Assembly: GCA_022787085.1 (NCBI GenBank) | Contig: JALFVE010000022.1 | Coordinates: forward strand, 38,985 to 102,984 | Origin: Oscillospiraceae bacterium | GTDB lineage: Bacteria; Bacillota; Clostridia; Oscillospirales; Ruminococcaceae | Direction: 5' to 3' | DNA: 64,000 nucleotides | Shown here: positions 1 to 11,100 of the stretch, one piece after another | Layout of the letters: each line of letters opens with the position of its first letter | How positions within the stretch are numbered: position 1 is the first letter of the stretch | Position numbers and translations under genes: made by a program | Notes under the pieces: model-generated | Databases searched by the model: none | Seen by the model: only the letters and a program-made list of their open reading frames with translations | What the model was told of the DNA's origin: nothing

Positions 1-1
1 T

Positions 2-241
2 CCTCTCACAGAGAAGGAGGTCGCTGCGCTGGGCGTTGAGCGGGGCGTTAAGGCAGCCGAAGCTGATTTCAAGATCGGAGACAGAGTTCAGATCACTGCA
101 GGTCCTATGGAGGGTTTCACCGGCGAGGTGAAGGATATCAACTCCGAGGACGGCACTGCCGATGTTTCCGTTTCTATGTTCGGACGCGAGACACTTGCTA
201 CTCTTAATATCAGTCAGGTCAAGATCGCTGACGAATATTGA
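2..241 (+). CDS. nusG: NusG transcription factor, C-terminal part
   Basis: The window opens inside this gene, leaving about 79 C-terminal residues and a TGA stop. The fragment contains a KOW motif (FKIGDRVQITAGPMEGFTGE) followed by beta-strand residues ending in QVKIADEY, as in the NusG C-terminal Tudor-like domain that contacts NusE/S10 or Rho. NusG binds RNA polymerase and modulates pausing, termination and coupling to translation. Its position just before rplK and rplA is the usual bacterial arrangement. The N-terminal NGN domain lies outside the window. Confidence 0.93.
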   Translation, partial: PLTEKEVAALGVERGVKAAEADFKIGDRVQITAGPMEGFTGEVKDINSEDGTADVSVSMFGRETLATLNISQVKIADEY

Positions 242-303
242 TCCCGTATTTAAAACATCTCTGCACTTAATATGCAGTAACACGATTTATGGAGGTGTGC
301 GTT

Positions 304-729
304 ATGGCACAGAAAGTTGTTGGCTTAATTAAGCTTCAGATCGCAGCAGGTAAGGCTACTCCTGCTCCCCCTGTTGGTCCTGCACTGGGTCAGCACGGCG
401 TTAATATCATGGCATTCACTAAGGAATTCAACGAGAGAACCAAGAACGATATCGGTCTCATTATCCCTGTTGTTATCACAGTTTATGCTGACCGTTCCTT
501 CTCATTCATCACCAAGACCCCCCCTGCAGCCGTTCTTATCAAGAAGGCTATCAATCTGCAGAGCGGTTCGGGCGTTCCCAACAAGACTAAGGTCGGCAAG
601 ATCACTAAGGATCAGATCAGAAAGATCGCCGAGACTAAGATGCCCGATCTCAATGCTGCAAGCGTTGAGTCCGCTATGAGCATGATCGCAGGTACAGCTC
701 GCTCTATGGGTGTAGAGGTCGTTGACTGA
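304..729 (+). CDS. rplK: 50S ribosomal protein L11
   Basis: The protein (141 aa) begins [20 protein letters not shown] and carries the L11 signature [15 protein letters not shown], the proline-rich hinge and the C-terminal 23S rRNA-binding domain. L11 forms part of the GTPase-associated centre of the large subunit. The ATG at 304 is preferred over an in-frame ATG at 289 because the Shine-Dalgarno GGAGGTG at 291-297 sits just before it and L11 proteins start with MA(K/Q)KV. It follows nusG by 62 bp. Confidence 0.97.
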   Translation: MAQKVVGLIKLQIAAGKATPAPPVGPALGQHGVNIMAFTKEFNERTKNDIGLIIPVVITVYADRSFSFITKTPPAAVLIKKAINLQSGSGVPNKTKVGKITKDQIRKIAETKMPDLNAASVESAMSMIAGTARSMGVEVVD

Positions 730-822
730 TTGAATCACGCATAAGTGGGAGGATAAGCTTCCGCAGCTCCCCATACCGATAATATGCAGGGAGTAATTAC
801 CACTATTAGGAGGATAATAATA

Positions 823-1518
823 ATGAAACACGGTAAGAAATATATCGAAAGCGCAAAGCTTGTTGACAGCACCAAGCTTTACGAAACCACAGAAGCTCTC
901 GAGCTTGCCTGCAAGGCTGCAAAGGCTAAGTTTGACGAGACTGTAGAGGTTCACGTTCGTCTCGGCGTTGACTCCCGTCACGCTGACCAGCAGGTAAGAG
1001 GCGCTGTTGTTCTTCCCAACGGTACAGGTAAGAACGTTCGCGTTTGCGTATTCTGCAAGGAGGACAAGATGGAGGCTGCAAAGGCTGCAGGCGCTGAGTT
1101 CGTTGGCGCTCAGGACCTCGTTGACAAGATCCTCAAGGAAAACTGGATGGATTTTGATGTTGTTATCGCATCTCCCGACATGATGGGTCTCGTTGGCCGT
1201 CTCGGTAAGGTTCTCGGTCCCCGCGGTCTCATGCCTAACCCCAAGGCAGGAACCGTTGCTCCCGACGTTGCTAAGGCTGTTGCTGAGGCTAAGGCAGGTA
1301 AGATCGAGTACCGTCTCGACAAGACCAACATCATTCACTGCCCCATCGGCAAGGTTTCCTTCGGTGCCGAGAAGCTCGGCGAGAACTTTGAGACTCTTCT
1401 CGAGGCTATCGTTAAGGCTAAGCCCGCTGCTGCTAAGGGTACTTACATCAAGTCCTGCACAGTAGCTTCCACTATGGGCGTTGGTATCCCCGTTTCTACT
1501 ACTAAGTACGGTGTCTGA
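823..1518 (+). CDS. rplA: 50S ribosomal protein L1
   Basis: The protein has 231 residues, the usual L1 length. It starts [15 protein letters not shown] and contains the two-domain L1 fold, with the signature [15 protein letters not shown] near the middle. L1 forms the mobile L1 stalk at the E site and in many bacteria represses its own operon. The start at 823 is chosen over ATG 784 because AGGAGG at 808-813 precedes it and homologues align from there. Unlike the common nusG-rplK-rplA-rplJ-rplL order, no L10/L12 genes follow; a terminator comes directly after. Confidence 0.97.
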   Translation: MKHGKKYIESAKLVDSTKLYETTEALELACKAAKAKFDETVEVHVRLGVDSRHADQQVRGAVVLPNGTGKNVRVCVFCKEDKMEAAKAAGAEFVGAQDLVDKILKENWMDFDVVIASPDMMGLVGRLGKVLGPRGLMPNPKAGTVAPDVAKAVAEAKAGKIEYRLDKTNIIHCPIGKVSFGAEKLGENFETLLEAIVKAKPAAAKGTYIKSCTVASTMGVGIPVSTTKYGV

Positions 1519-1540
1519 TCCCCGCTGATATGAAATTTTA

Positions 1541-1575
1541 TCCCGCTGCACTTCTTTGTGCGGCGGGATTTTTAT
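1541..1575 (+). terminator. Rho-independent terminator after rplA
   Basis: An 11-bp stem with one G-T pair (TCCCGCTGCAC / GTGCGGCGGGA) and a 6-nt loop is followed by TTTTTATT. It closes the nusG-rplK-rplA unit and separates it from the ADP-ribose genes. Confidence 0.9.
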
Positions 1576-1636
1576 TGACTATTTTTTTACGGTGTGATAT
1601 AATTTAGGCAGAAAAATTTTTTCAAGGTGAGAGTCT

Positions 1637-2428
1637 ATGAACAACATAAATATCGCAAAGGAGACCATGCGGATAACCAAAGAGGGCAAATACATGGTTG
1701 AGGGCAGGGAGATCATTTTGCCCGAAAGAGATTACAAAGAGGTTATCGTTTATTCCCCCGAGGCGGGGGCGGCGCTGCCCGATATCGCAAAAGAGGGCGA
1801 ATTATGCCGCATTGCCGTGGTAAATGCAGATTCCTTTCAGGCGGCAAGGGAATTTGATGATCCTTTCGTTATGAATTTCGCAAATGCCCATAAGGCAGGA
1901 GGCGGTTTTCTGCTCGGGGCAAATGCTCAGGAGGAAGCCCTTTGCAGATGCAGCACTTTATACGCTTCCATCAGCTCGGATAAGGCGGCGGAGATGTACA
2001 AATTCAACAACACTCATGTCAGCAGAGTGGAGTCGGACTATATGCTGCTGTCTCCCAATGTGTGCGTTTTCAGAAACGAGAAATGTCAGCTGCTCGGTTC
2101 GCCCTTTTCGGCGGCGGTCATTACCATTCCCGCTCCAAACAGATTCGGGGCGGCGGTGGTTTCTCCCATCGGACTCATTGCAGAGACAATGACCCGCAGG
2201 ATTCGGATAATGCTGAAAATCGCTGCCGATAGGGGATATAAAGATCTCGTTCTCGGGGCGTGGGGCTGCGGCGCTTTCGGAAATGACCCCAATGATGTTG
2301 CGGGATATTTCAGGTCTGTTCTTATTGACGAGGGCTATGGATATGCCTTTGATAACGTCTGCTTTGCGGTTTACGGCAGGGAGGACGGCAGGAATATCAG
2401 TGCGTTCAGAAAAACTTTTGCTGACTGA
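1637..2428 (+). CDS. Microbial-type poly(ADP-ribose) glycohydrolase (TIGR02452 family)
   Basis: The 263-residue protein shows the bacterial PARG signature GGG-X7-QEE (AGGGFLLGANAQEEALCRCS, about residues 92-111) and the macrodomain segment LGAWGCGAFGNDP near the C terminus. This family hydrolyses O-glycosidic ADP-ribose linkages on proteins or polymers. The neighbour 12 bp downstream is an ADP-ribosylglycohydrolase, so the pair looks like an ADP-ribose-removal operon. No ADP-ribosyltransferase is visible nearby, so the substrate is unknown. Start ATG 1637 follows AAGGTGAGAG. The fold assignment is firm; in vivo poly-ADP-ribose activity is not established. Confidence 0.85.
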   Translation: MNNINIAKETMRITKEGKYMVEGREIILPERDYKEVIVYSPEAGAALPDIAKEGELCRIAVVNADSFQAAREFDDPFVMNFANAHKAGGGFLLGANAQEEALCRCSTLYASISSDKAAEMYKFNNTHVSRVESDYMLLSPNVCVFRNEKCQLLGSPFSAAVITIPAPNRFGAAVVSPIGLIAETMTRRIRIMLKIAADRGYKDLVLGAWGCGAFGNDPNDVAGYFRSVLIDEGYGYAFDNVCFAVYGREDGRNISAFRKTFAD

Positions 2429-2440
2429 AAAGGTGAAGCT

Positions 2441-3412
2441 ATGGAAAATACATTACCCCTTACGGATATGGAAAACAGGATAATGGGCGGCTTGTTCGGG
2501 CTGCTGGTGGGAGACGCTCTGGGCGTTCCCTATGAATTTCACCCCGCTGCCTATATCCCGCCTATTGAGCAGATCGAAATGGAGCCGCCTGCGGGCTTTC
2601 GGCGCTCTCATTCGGAGGTTAAGGCGGGCACATGGTCGGATGATGGCGCTCAGGCTTTATGCCTGCTGGACAGTCTGCTGGAAAACGGCAGATTTTCACT
2701 GAGCGATTTTTCCTGCAAGCTGCTGGCATGGTACGAGGACGGTCTGTGGGCTGTGGATAATTATGTTTTCGATATCGGCGTTCAGACGGCAGAGGCATTA
2801 TCCGCCTTCAGAGCGGGGACCGCTCCCGAAAAATGCGGAAATGTCCGCCCCAACGGCAAGGGCAACGGCGCTCTGATGCGTGTTCTTCCTCTGGCGCTGT
2901 GGCATACGGGAAGCGACGAAATGCTTGTCTCCGACGCACACGCACAATGCCTTATCACTCATGGAAATATTACAAATCAGGTCTGCTGCGCTCTTTACTG
3001 TCTCACTGCCCGAGAACTTCTGAACGGTATCAGCTTTGATGAGGCTTTATCGGATGCTGTTTCAAAGCTTCGCTGCATTTATTCGGACAAGGAGGAATAT
3101 CCCGAGGAATTTGAATCTTCACTTCGTCCCGACGAACCCGATATCTGGACGGGAAGAGGCGGCGGTTATGTTATTGACAGCCTGAGAAGCGCTTTTATGA
3201 TAATGAAGGAAGCAAAGTCCTATGAGGAGGCTGTGAAAAAGGCAATTGCCCTCGGTGATGATACGGACACCACTGCCTGCATTGCGGGAGGGCTGGCAGG
3301 CATTGCTTTCGGATTTGATTCGATTCCCGAAAGATGGATAGACGGACTTCGTCAGAAGGAGGATGCTGAAGGCTTGCTGTCGCTGCTGCTGGCTCACAGG
3401 CGGATATCATAA
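2441..3412 (+). CDS. ADP-ribosylglycohydrolase (ARH/DraG family)
   Basis: The 323-residue protein has the DraG/ARH pattern: N-terminal GGLFGLLVGDALGVPYEF, metal-ligand cluster GTWSDDGAQ, NGNGALMRV in the middle, and C-terminal ALGDDTDTTACIAGGLAGI with the paired-Asp binuclear metal site. Members remove mono-ADP-ribose from arginine, serine or nucleic acid, or cleave related N-glycosides. A Shine-Dalgarno AAGGTGA lies before ATG 2441; an in-frame ATG at 2468 is an alternative start. It is coupled to the PARG-like gene upstream (12 bp gap). The exact substrate cannot be read from sequence. Confidence 0.88.
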   Translation: MENTLPLTDMENRIMGGLFGLLVGDALGVPYEFHPAAYIPPIEQIEMEPPAGFRRSHSEVKAGTWSDDGAQALCLLDSLLENGRFSLSDFSCKLLAWYEDGLWAVDNYVFDIGVQTAEALSAFRAGTAPEKCGNVRPNGKGNGALMRVLPLALWHTGSDEMLVSDAHAQCLITHGNITNQVCCALYCLTARELLNGISFDEALSDAVSKLRCIYSDKEEYPEEFESSLRPDEPDIWTGRGGGYVIDSLRSAFMIMKEAKSYEEAVKKAIALGDDTDTTACIAGGLAGIAFGFDSIPERWIDGLRQKEDAEGLLSLLLAHRRIS

Positions 3413-3427
3413 TTTACAATTTATCCA

Positions 3428-3456
3428 TTGACATTTCAAAACGTTTGTGCTATAAT
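3428..3456 (+). promoter_or_regulatory. Perfect consensus sigma-A promoter with no obvious gene
   Basis: TTGACA and TATAAT are separated by exactly 17 bp. The transcript would start near 3463 and run antisense through the tRNA-Pro terminator and tRNA-Pro gene. No plausible reading frame begins before atpI at 3845, which has its own promoter. Confidence 0.7.
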
Positions 3457-3464
3457 ATTATCAG

Positions 3465-3496
3465 CAAAAAGCCGCTGCGATATGCTCACAGCGGCT
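3465..3496 (-). terminator. Terminator of tRNA-Pro
   Basis: On the minus strand the stem AGCCGCTG / CAGCGGCT is followed by TTTTTGC, just past the tRNA 3' end. Confidence 0.8.
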
Positions 3497-3511
3497 GTGC
3501 TTATTAAAAAG

Positions 3512-3585
3512 TCGGGGCGACAGGACTTGAACCTGCGGCATCTTGCTCCCAAAGCAAGCACTCTACCAAACTGAGTTACGCCCCG
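3512..3585 (-). tRNA. tRNA-Pro (UGG)
   Basis: A full cloverleaf can be drawn on the minus strand: acceptor CGGGGCG / CGCCCCG, discriminator A, D arm, anticodon stem CTTGC / GCAAG around loop TTTGGGA (anticodon TGG), variable ATGCC, and T arm GCAGG-TTCAAGT-CCTGT. C1-G72 with A73 is typical of bacterial tRNA-Pro. The CCA end is not encoded and must be added. The gene stands alone with its own promoter and terminator. Confidence 0.96.
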
Positions 3586-3600
3586 TAAAAAACCTCATAT

Positions 3601-3629
3601 ATGATATCATATTTACAGCCCGATGTCAA
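3601..3629 (-). promoter_or_regulatory. Promoter of tRNA-Pro
   Basis: On the minus strand TTGACA and TATCAT are spaced 17 bp apart, ending about 16 bp before the mature tRNA 5' end. Confidence 0.85.
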
Positions 3630-3752
3630 GAGGAACAGGATACAAATTTGAATTTTTCGTCAGATTTGCCGTTTTGGATAACTGCACAACAAGGATATAT
3701 TGTAAAATCAACAAATATTTTAGTACGTTTTAACAAAACTTTCTAAAATTTA

Positions 3753-3781
3753 TTGCTTTTTTTCCCCGAATTTGGTATAAT
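3753..3781 (+). promoter_or_regulatory. Promoter of the atp operon
   Basis: TTGCTT and TATAAT are spaced 17 bp apart, giving a start near 3788 and a leader of about 57 nt before atpI. Confidence 0.75.
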
Positions 3782-3844
3782 AACATCATGCATATTTATC
3801 TGTAAATGTAACTTGCGGTATAAAAGGAGCGCAGAGCACTGCTT

Positions 3845-4252
3845 ATGAAATTTAAATTTTTCAGCAAAATGATAAATGAACAGCTTCGCTTCCTGCTCCC
3901 CAAAATACTGCTTGCGGATTTGCTTATATTTATCGCAGCACTGCCCTTTTACGGGCTGACTGTATCCGTTCCCGCAGGGCTTCTCCTCGGTACCGCCGCT
4001 TCCCTTGCCAATTTCATCCTCATCGGCTACAGCGCCGAGAGAGCTGTGGAAAAAGGCTCCGCTAAGGCGGCGAAAAGATATATGTTCAGCTTCTATCTTA
4101 TACGTCTCGCAATAATGGGTGCGGCAATTTATGCGGGATTTTCCTGTGAATATTTAGATCCCGTGTGCGTTTTCATCCCTCTGCTGTACCCTAAGCTCTT
4201 TTATTCGGGCAGTGCGGTCATCGGCGAGATCAAAAACAAGAAAGGAGGCTAA
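3845..4252 (+). CDS. atpI: ATP synthase subunit I-like membrane protein
   Basis: The small 135-residue protein has about four hydrophobic segments (around residues 18-38, 43-63, 80-98 and 105-122) and sits first in the atp operon, the standard place for subunit I. AtpI helps assemble the c ring and, in some bacteria, transports magnesium. Sequence conservation in the family is low, so the call rests on topology and position. The stop (TAA) lies inside the atpB ribosome-binding region, suggesting translational coupling. Confidence 0.78.
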   Translation: MKFKFFSKMINEQLRFLLPKILLADLLIFIAALPFYGLTVSVPAGLLLGTAASLANFILIGYSAERAVEKGSAKAAKRYMFSFYLIRLAIMGAAIYAGFSCEYLDPVCVFIPLLYPKLFYSGSAVIGEIKNKKGG

Positions 4253-4258
4253 TGCAAT

Positions 4259-5062
4259 ATGGAAACCGCTCAGGCAGCCGCTCAAACAGCTTTTTTCGAC
4301 ACCGAGCTTCATGTAGACGTCCTCGGTCCCCGAAAAATGATCACTGTTATGAATGGCTCGGAGGAGCTTTTTGCCATCTCCGAAACTGTTGTCACAGGCT
4401 GGCTGCTTATCATTCTTCTGTTTATTCTTATCAAATGGCTCACGAGCGATCTGAAGGTCGTTCCCACGTCAAAGAAGCAGGTCCTTGCCGAATGGTTCGT
4501 CACCTTCTTCAACGACCTTGTGAAGGAAAATATGGGCGCGAAAATGGCTCACCTTACTCCCTATATCGCCACCATCTTCACCTTTGCTCTCACAGGCTCG
4601 CTTATCAGCGTCTTCGGCTTCAGAAGCATGACTGTTGACATTAACTGCACAGGTACTTGGGCTGCTTTAACGCTGATACTTATCACGTTCTACAAGATCA
4701 AGTCCAACGGTCTCGGCGGATATCTCAAGGGCTTTGCCGAGCCTGTCGCCGTTATCACACCCATCAACATACTCAGTGAGATCGCTACTCCCGTAGCTAT
4801 GGCTCTTCGTATGTTCGGCAACATCTCCAGCGGCATGATAATCAGCTCGATAATCTATGCTTTCCTTACCGTCCTGAGCAACGTGGTTTACAATGCGCTG
4901 GCTCTGAATATTGGCGCGCTCAACTATTTCCACGTCTTTCAGGTGGGAATACCCGCCGTGCTGTCGATCTATTTCGACTTCTTCTCGGGCGTTATCCAGT
5001 CCTATGTGTTCATTATGCTCACCATGGCTTATGTGGGCGACGCTGCGGGCAAAGAGGATTGA
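4259..5062 (+). CDS. atpB: F-type ATP synthase subunit a
   Basis: The 267-residue multi-spanning protein contains the essential helix motif ALRMFGNISSGMI with the conserved arginine that faces the c ring, plus AEPVAVITPINILSEI. It forms the two ion half-channels in Fo. An AAGGAGG upstream overlaps the end of atpI. Reading-frame position and length agree with bacterial subunit a. Confidence 0.96.
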   Translation: METAQAAAQTAFFDTELHVDVLGPRKMITVMNGSEELFAISETVVTGWLLIILLFILIKWLTSDLKVVPTSKKQVLAEWFVTFFNDLVKENMGAKMAHLTPYIATIFTFALTGSLISVFGFRSMTVDINCTGTWAALTLILITFYKIKSNGLGGYLKGFAEPVAVITPINILSEIATPVAMALRMFGNISSGMIISSIIYAFLTVLSNVVYNALALNIGALNYFHVFQVGIPAVLSIYFDFFSGVIQSYVFIMLTMAYVGDAAGKED

Positions 5063-5063
5063 T

Positions 5064-5447
<384 letters not shown>

Positions 5448-5484
5448 TTTCGGGTCTACGGATACAGGATGGAGGTCAAGTTAA

Positions 5485-5994
5485 ATGCATCTTAATTTTG
5501 ATTTTTTCAGCATTGAGCCAAGCACAATTATCGGCGTGCTGCTCAATACCCTTATCCTGTTTTTGGTATTCAAGCATTTCCTTTTCGCTCCCGTTAACAA
5601 GATCATCGAGGAGCGCAAGGCTCAGGTTTCCAAAACCTATGAGGACGCTGACGCCGCTCTCGAAAAGGCTAAGAACATGGAAAACGAATACTCCGAAAAG
5701 CTCTCCCTCGCCAAGGAGGAATCCGCCGAGATCGTTAAAGCTGCTTCCAAAAAGGCTCAGCAGCGCTCCGACGAGATAATCGCTCAGGCGAAAAACGAGG
5801 CTCAGGGTATCGTTACCAAGGCTAATGCCGACATTGAGAGAGAACGCAAGCGTGCCGTTAATCAGATCAAGGACGAGATCTCCGATATCGCTGTGAACAT
5901 CGCAGGCAAGGTCATCGGAAAGGAAGTTTCCTCTGACGAGGAGCAGGAACGTCTCATTGACGAGTTTATCGGCGGTCTTGGCGACGACGAATAA
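5485..5994 (+). CDS. atpF: F-type ATP synthase subunit b
   Basis: The 169-residue protein has one N-terminal membrane helix (about residues 14-32) with the FAPVNKIIEERK exit sequence, then a long charged, alanine-rich coiled coil forming the peripheral stalk. It holds the alpha3-beta3 head static against rotor torque. RBS GGAGG lies at 5470-5474. It is followed by atpH after 26 bp. Confidence 0.94.
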   Translation: MHLNFDFFSIEPSTIIGVLLNTLILFLVFKHFLFAPVNKIIEERKAQVSKTYEDADAALEKAKNMENEYSEKLSLAKEESAEIVKAASKKAQQRSDEIIAQAKNEAQGIVTKANADIERERKRAVNQIKDEISDIAVNIAGKVIGKEVSSDEEQERLIDEFIGGLGDDE

Positions 5995-6020
5995 GTATTC
6001 CTCAGAAAGGTGGAAGCATT

Positions 6021-6566
6021 ATGGCAGGCTCCGTTGAAAATGTTTACTCACGGGCTTTGCTGGAGATCGCTGCCGAGGACGGCTCCATGAAGGAGCTTGA
6101 CGAGGAGCTTGACGCTCTGAGCGGCATTTTTTCCGCAAATCCCGAGCTTACCGACATTCTCTCCGCTCCCACCGTCACTGATGAAGAGAAGCTTTCTCTC
6201 ATAAAGACGGTATTTGAAGGAAAAATATCCGAGACCTCCCTTAATTTTCTCTGCGTTTTAGCTGAGAAAAACAGGTGCGGCTATCTTTCGGGTATTGCGG
6301 AGGAATTCAGAAACGGATATTATGAAGCGGCAGGCATTGCCGAGGCTGTTGTCACCACCGTTATCCCGCTGAAGGATGACGCAAGGAACAGGCTCAGGGC
6401 AAAGCTTGAGAAGAAATTCGGCAAAACCGTTATTTTAAAGGAAAAGATCGACCCGTCTATTATGGGCGGCATGATCGTTTCCTCAGGCGGCTCCATGATG
6501 GACGGCTCTGTTAAAACCAAGCTTGAAAATATGCACAAGCAGATTAAGGATATGGTTTCTGTATAA
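6021..6566 (+). CDS. atpH: F-type ATP synthase subunit delta
   Basis: The 181-residue protein begins MAGSVENVYSRALLEIAAED, the usual delta (OSCP) N terminus, and ends with the GGMIVSSGG-type segment that binds subunit b. It links the b stalk to the top of F1. It is preceded by AGAAAGGTGG and followed by atpA within 36 bp. Confidence 0.94.
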   Translation: MAGSVENVYSRALLEIAAEDGSMKELDEELDALSGIFSANPELTDILSAPTVTDEEKLSLIKTVFEGKISETSLNFLCVLAEKNRCGYLSGIAEEFRNGYYEAAGIAEAVVTTVIPLKDDARNRLRAKLEKKFGKTVILKEKIDPSIMGGMIVSSGGSMMDGSVKTKLENMHKQIKDMVSV

Positions 6567-8117
<1,551 letters not shown>

Positions 8118-8154
8118 TATTTCCCCACATTACCGCTAAAGGAGGAGCATAAAA

Positions 8155-9018
8155 TTGGCTTCAGGCAATATGAAGGTCATCAAGCGGCGCATTAAAAGCG
8201 TCGAGTCCACCATGCAGATCACTAAGGCAATGGAGCTGGTTGCGTCTTCCAAGCTCAGAAAGGCTAAGGAAAAGGCGGACAGGGCTCGTCCCTATTTCAA
8301 CGCCCTTTACGATACCATGTGCGAGATACAGGCGGAGAATCCCAAATTCCTCTCTCCCTTTACCCGTAAATCGGGTGAGGGACGTTCCCTGCTTATAATA
8401 ATCGCAGGTGACAGAGGTCTTGCGGGCGGCTTCAACAACAACATCTTCAAGCTTGCCGGACAGAGAATAGACGAGCTGGGCGGCAAAGACAAGGTGGATA
8501 TTCTCCCCATCGGCAAAAAGGCTGTGGAATTTTACGAAAAACGGGGCTACTCCCTTATGGCTCAGTATCAGAACATCTGCGAGAGCATTAAGATAGTAGA
8601 GGCGGAGGAAATTGCCGAATCCATCGTCAAGCCTTATATCAAGGGCGTTTACGAGAGAGCCGAGCTTTTCTACACCGAGTTTGTTTCCCCCATTACCCAG
8701 CAGGCTGTCACCAAACGGCTGCTGCCTGTGGAGCTTAAAACCGAGCTGAAAAAATCCAAGGCGCTCCCCATATATGAGCCTTCCGCAGGTGCGGTGTTCA
8801 ATCACATCGTTCCCAGATATATCACGGGAATGATTTTCGGCTCCTGCGTGGACAGCTTTGCTTCCGAGCAGGCGGCAAGACGAAATGCTATGGAAAATGC
8901 TTCGGACAATGCCTCCGAAATGATAAGCAGCCTTTCCCTTATGTATAACCGAGCAAGACAGGCTTCCATTACTCAGGAAATTACCGAAATTGTCGGCGGC
9001 GCAAGCAGCGCTGAATAA
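8155..9018 (+). CDS. atpG: F-type ATP synthase subunit gamma (TTG start)
   Basis: The 287-residue protein begins MASGNMKVIKRRIKSVEST and has the gamma hallmark QITKAMELVASSKLRKAK plus a C-terminal helix ending in the QASITQEITEIVGG segment, forming the rotating shaft. The start is TTG at 8155, supported by AAAGGAGGAG at 8138-8147; the next in-frame ATG (8170) has no Shine-Dalgarno and would remove conserved residues. Confidence 0.94.
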   Translation: MASGNMKVIKRRIKSVESTMQITKAMELVASSKLRKAKEKADRARPYFNALYDTMCEIQAENPKFLSPFTRKSGEGRSLLIIIAGDRGLAGGFNNNIFKLAGQRIDELGGKDKVDILPIGKKAVEFYEKRGYSLMAQYQNICESIKIVEAEEIAESIVKPYIKGVYERAELFYTEFVSPITQQAVTKRLLPVELKTELKKSKALPIYEPSAGAVFNHIVPRYITGMIFGSCVDSFASEQAARRNAMENASDNASEMISSLSLMYNRARQASITQEITEIVGGASSAE

Positions 9019-9025
9019 TGGCAAT

Positions 9026-9084
9026 TACTATTTGTATAATATTACATTGAGTATATTACTTCATGTAATATTATACTTCTCGTA
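9026..9084. repeat. Four TAC-N5-GTA palindromes between atpG and atpD
   Basis: Copies start at 9026, 9043, 9057 and 9074 (spacings 17, 14 and 17). N5 segments are TATTT, ATTGA, TTCAT and TTCTC, so only the flanking TAC/GTA is conserved. They fill most of the 94-bp gap before atpD. Confidence 0.7.
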
Positions 9085-9097
9085 TAAATTTTAATAA

Positions 9098-10513
<1,416 letters not shown>

Positions 10514-10531
10514 TAAAGGAGGGCGTTATAT

Positions 10532-10945
10532 ATGGCTACTCCCTTTGAGCTTACCGTAATCACCCCCGAAAAGACCTTTTTCGACGGAACCACTACTCAA
10601 ATAATCGTCCGCACTACTGAGGGCGATATCGGTATCCTTGCTAATCACACAAGCCTTGTGGCAAGCCTTCCCTCGGGTCCTCTGAAGGTGATGCAGGAAA
10701 ACGGCGAATACCGCCTTGCTGCGCTGTCCTCGGGACTTATCAAGGTTGGCGGCAACAGCGTGCATATTTTTGCCGACGCTGTTGAATGGGCTGACGAGAT
10801 CGACATCGAATGGGCTAAGCGCTCCGAAGAGAACGCTAAGCAGCGCATTGCCGCTAAAAACAGCCAGCGTGATCTGGATCTTGCTGAGCTCAAGCTCAAG
10901 CGTGCGCTTAACAGAATAAATGTTCATAACACATTGCTCAAGTGA
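10532..10945 (+). CDS. atpC: F-type ATP synthase subunit epsilon
   Basis: The 137-residue protein has the N-terminal beta-sandwich (FELTVITPEKTFFDG, IGILANHTSLVASL) and a C-terminal helical hairpin rich in Glu/Lys/Arg, which can inhibit ATP hydrolysis. It ends the operon. RBS AAAGGAGG at 10516-10523 follows atpD closely (18 bp). Confidence 0.95.
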   Translation: MATPFELTVITPEKTFFDGTTTQIIVRTTEGDIGILANHTSLVASLPSGPLKVMQENGEYRLAALSSGLIKVGGNSVHIFADAVEWADEIDIEWAKRSEENAKQRIAAKNSQRDLDLAELKLKRALNRINVHNTLLK

Positions 10946-10972
10946 TGTTTTCCTGAATAATTCGGCGGAGGC

Positions 10973-11000
10973 TTGACAAAAATATTTTTTGTGATATAAT
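10973..11000 (+). promoter_or_regulatory. Promoter of the small antisense RNA
   Basis: TTGACA and TATAAT are spaced 16 bp apart; the start would be about 11007. A strong terminator lies only 75 bp downstream, so the product would be a short RNA. Confidence 0.8.
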
Positions 11001-11007
11001 ATATCAC

Positions 11008-11027
11008 GAAAAGAATTGATATCCACT
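11008..11027 (+). repeat. Direct repeat copy a of the toxin-antitoxin locus
   Basis: GAAAAGAATT, one base, then ATATCCACTG. The same two blocks occur at 11181-11204 with a 4-base spacer. This copy lies at the 5' end of the putative antitoxin RNA. Confidence 0.8.
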
Positions 11028-11034
11028 GGATTCA

Positions 11035-11082
11035 CAAAAAAGCGAACCCCCACAGAGTTGCGACCTCTGTGGGGGTTCTTTT
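11035..11082. terminator. Bidirectional terminator shared by toxin and antitoxin RNAs
   Basis: A perfect 14-bp stem (GAACCCCCACAGAG / CTCTGTGGGGGTTC, loop TTGCGAC) at 11044-11078 is followed by TTTT on the plus strand and by GC-TTTTTT on the minus strand. It would stop both convergent transcripts. Confidence 0.9.
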
Positions 11083-11100
11083 GGGCTGTGCTGCCTTCTT

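Larger units (their letters stand above)
11007..11082 (+). ncRNA. Candidate antitoxin RNA (Fst/Par RNA II-like)
   Basis: A strong promoter and a terminator bound an RNA of about 75 nt with no reading frame. Its 5' end carries GAAAAGAATT and ATATCCACTG, which recur as direct repeats at the start of the convergent small ORF, so the two RNAs could pair over the toxin start codon. In the pAD1 par locus, RNA II has the same size, convergent orientation, direct-repeat pairing and shared terminator. The RNA itself is inferred, not shown. Confidence 0.7.

Noticed and set aside
502..1551. A 349-codon open frame on the minus strand across rplK and rplA
   Set aside because: It is antisense to two conserved ribosomal protein genes; its Cys/Ser/Leu-rich translation has no family pattern and no Shine-Dalgarno.
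3543..3746. A 67-codon plus-strand frame after the antisense promoter
   Set aside because: It starts within tRNA-Pro, lacks a Shine-Dalgarno and shows no protein-like pattern.
8161..9024. A 287-codon minus-strand frame opposite atpG
   Set aside because: It mirrors atpG almost exactly, a shadow produced by codon bias; the plus strand encodes a clear gamma subunit.
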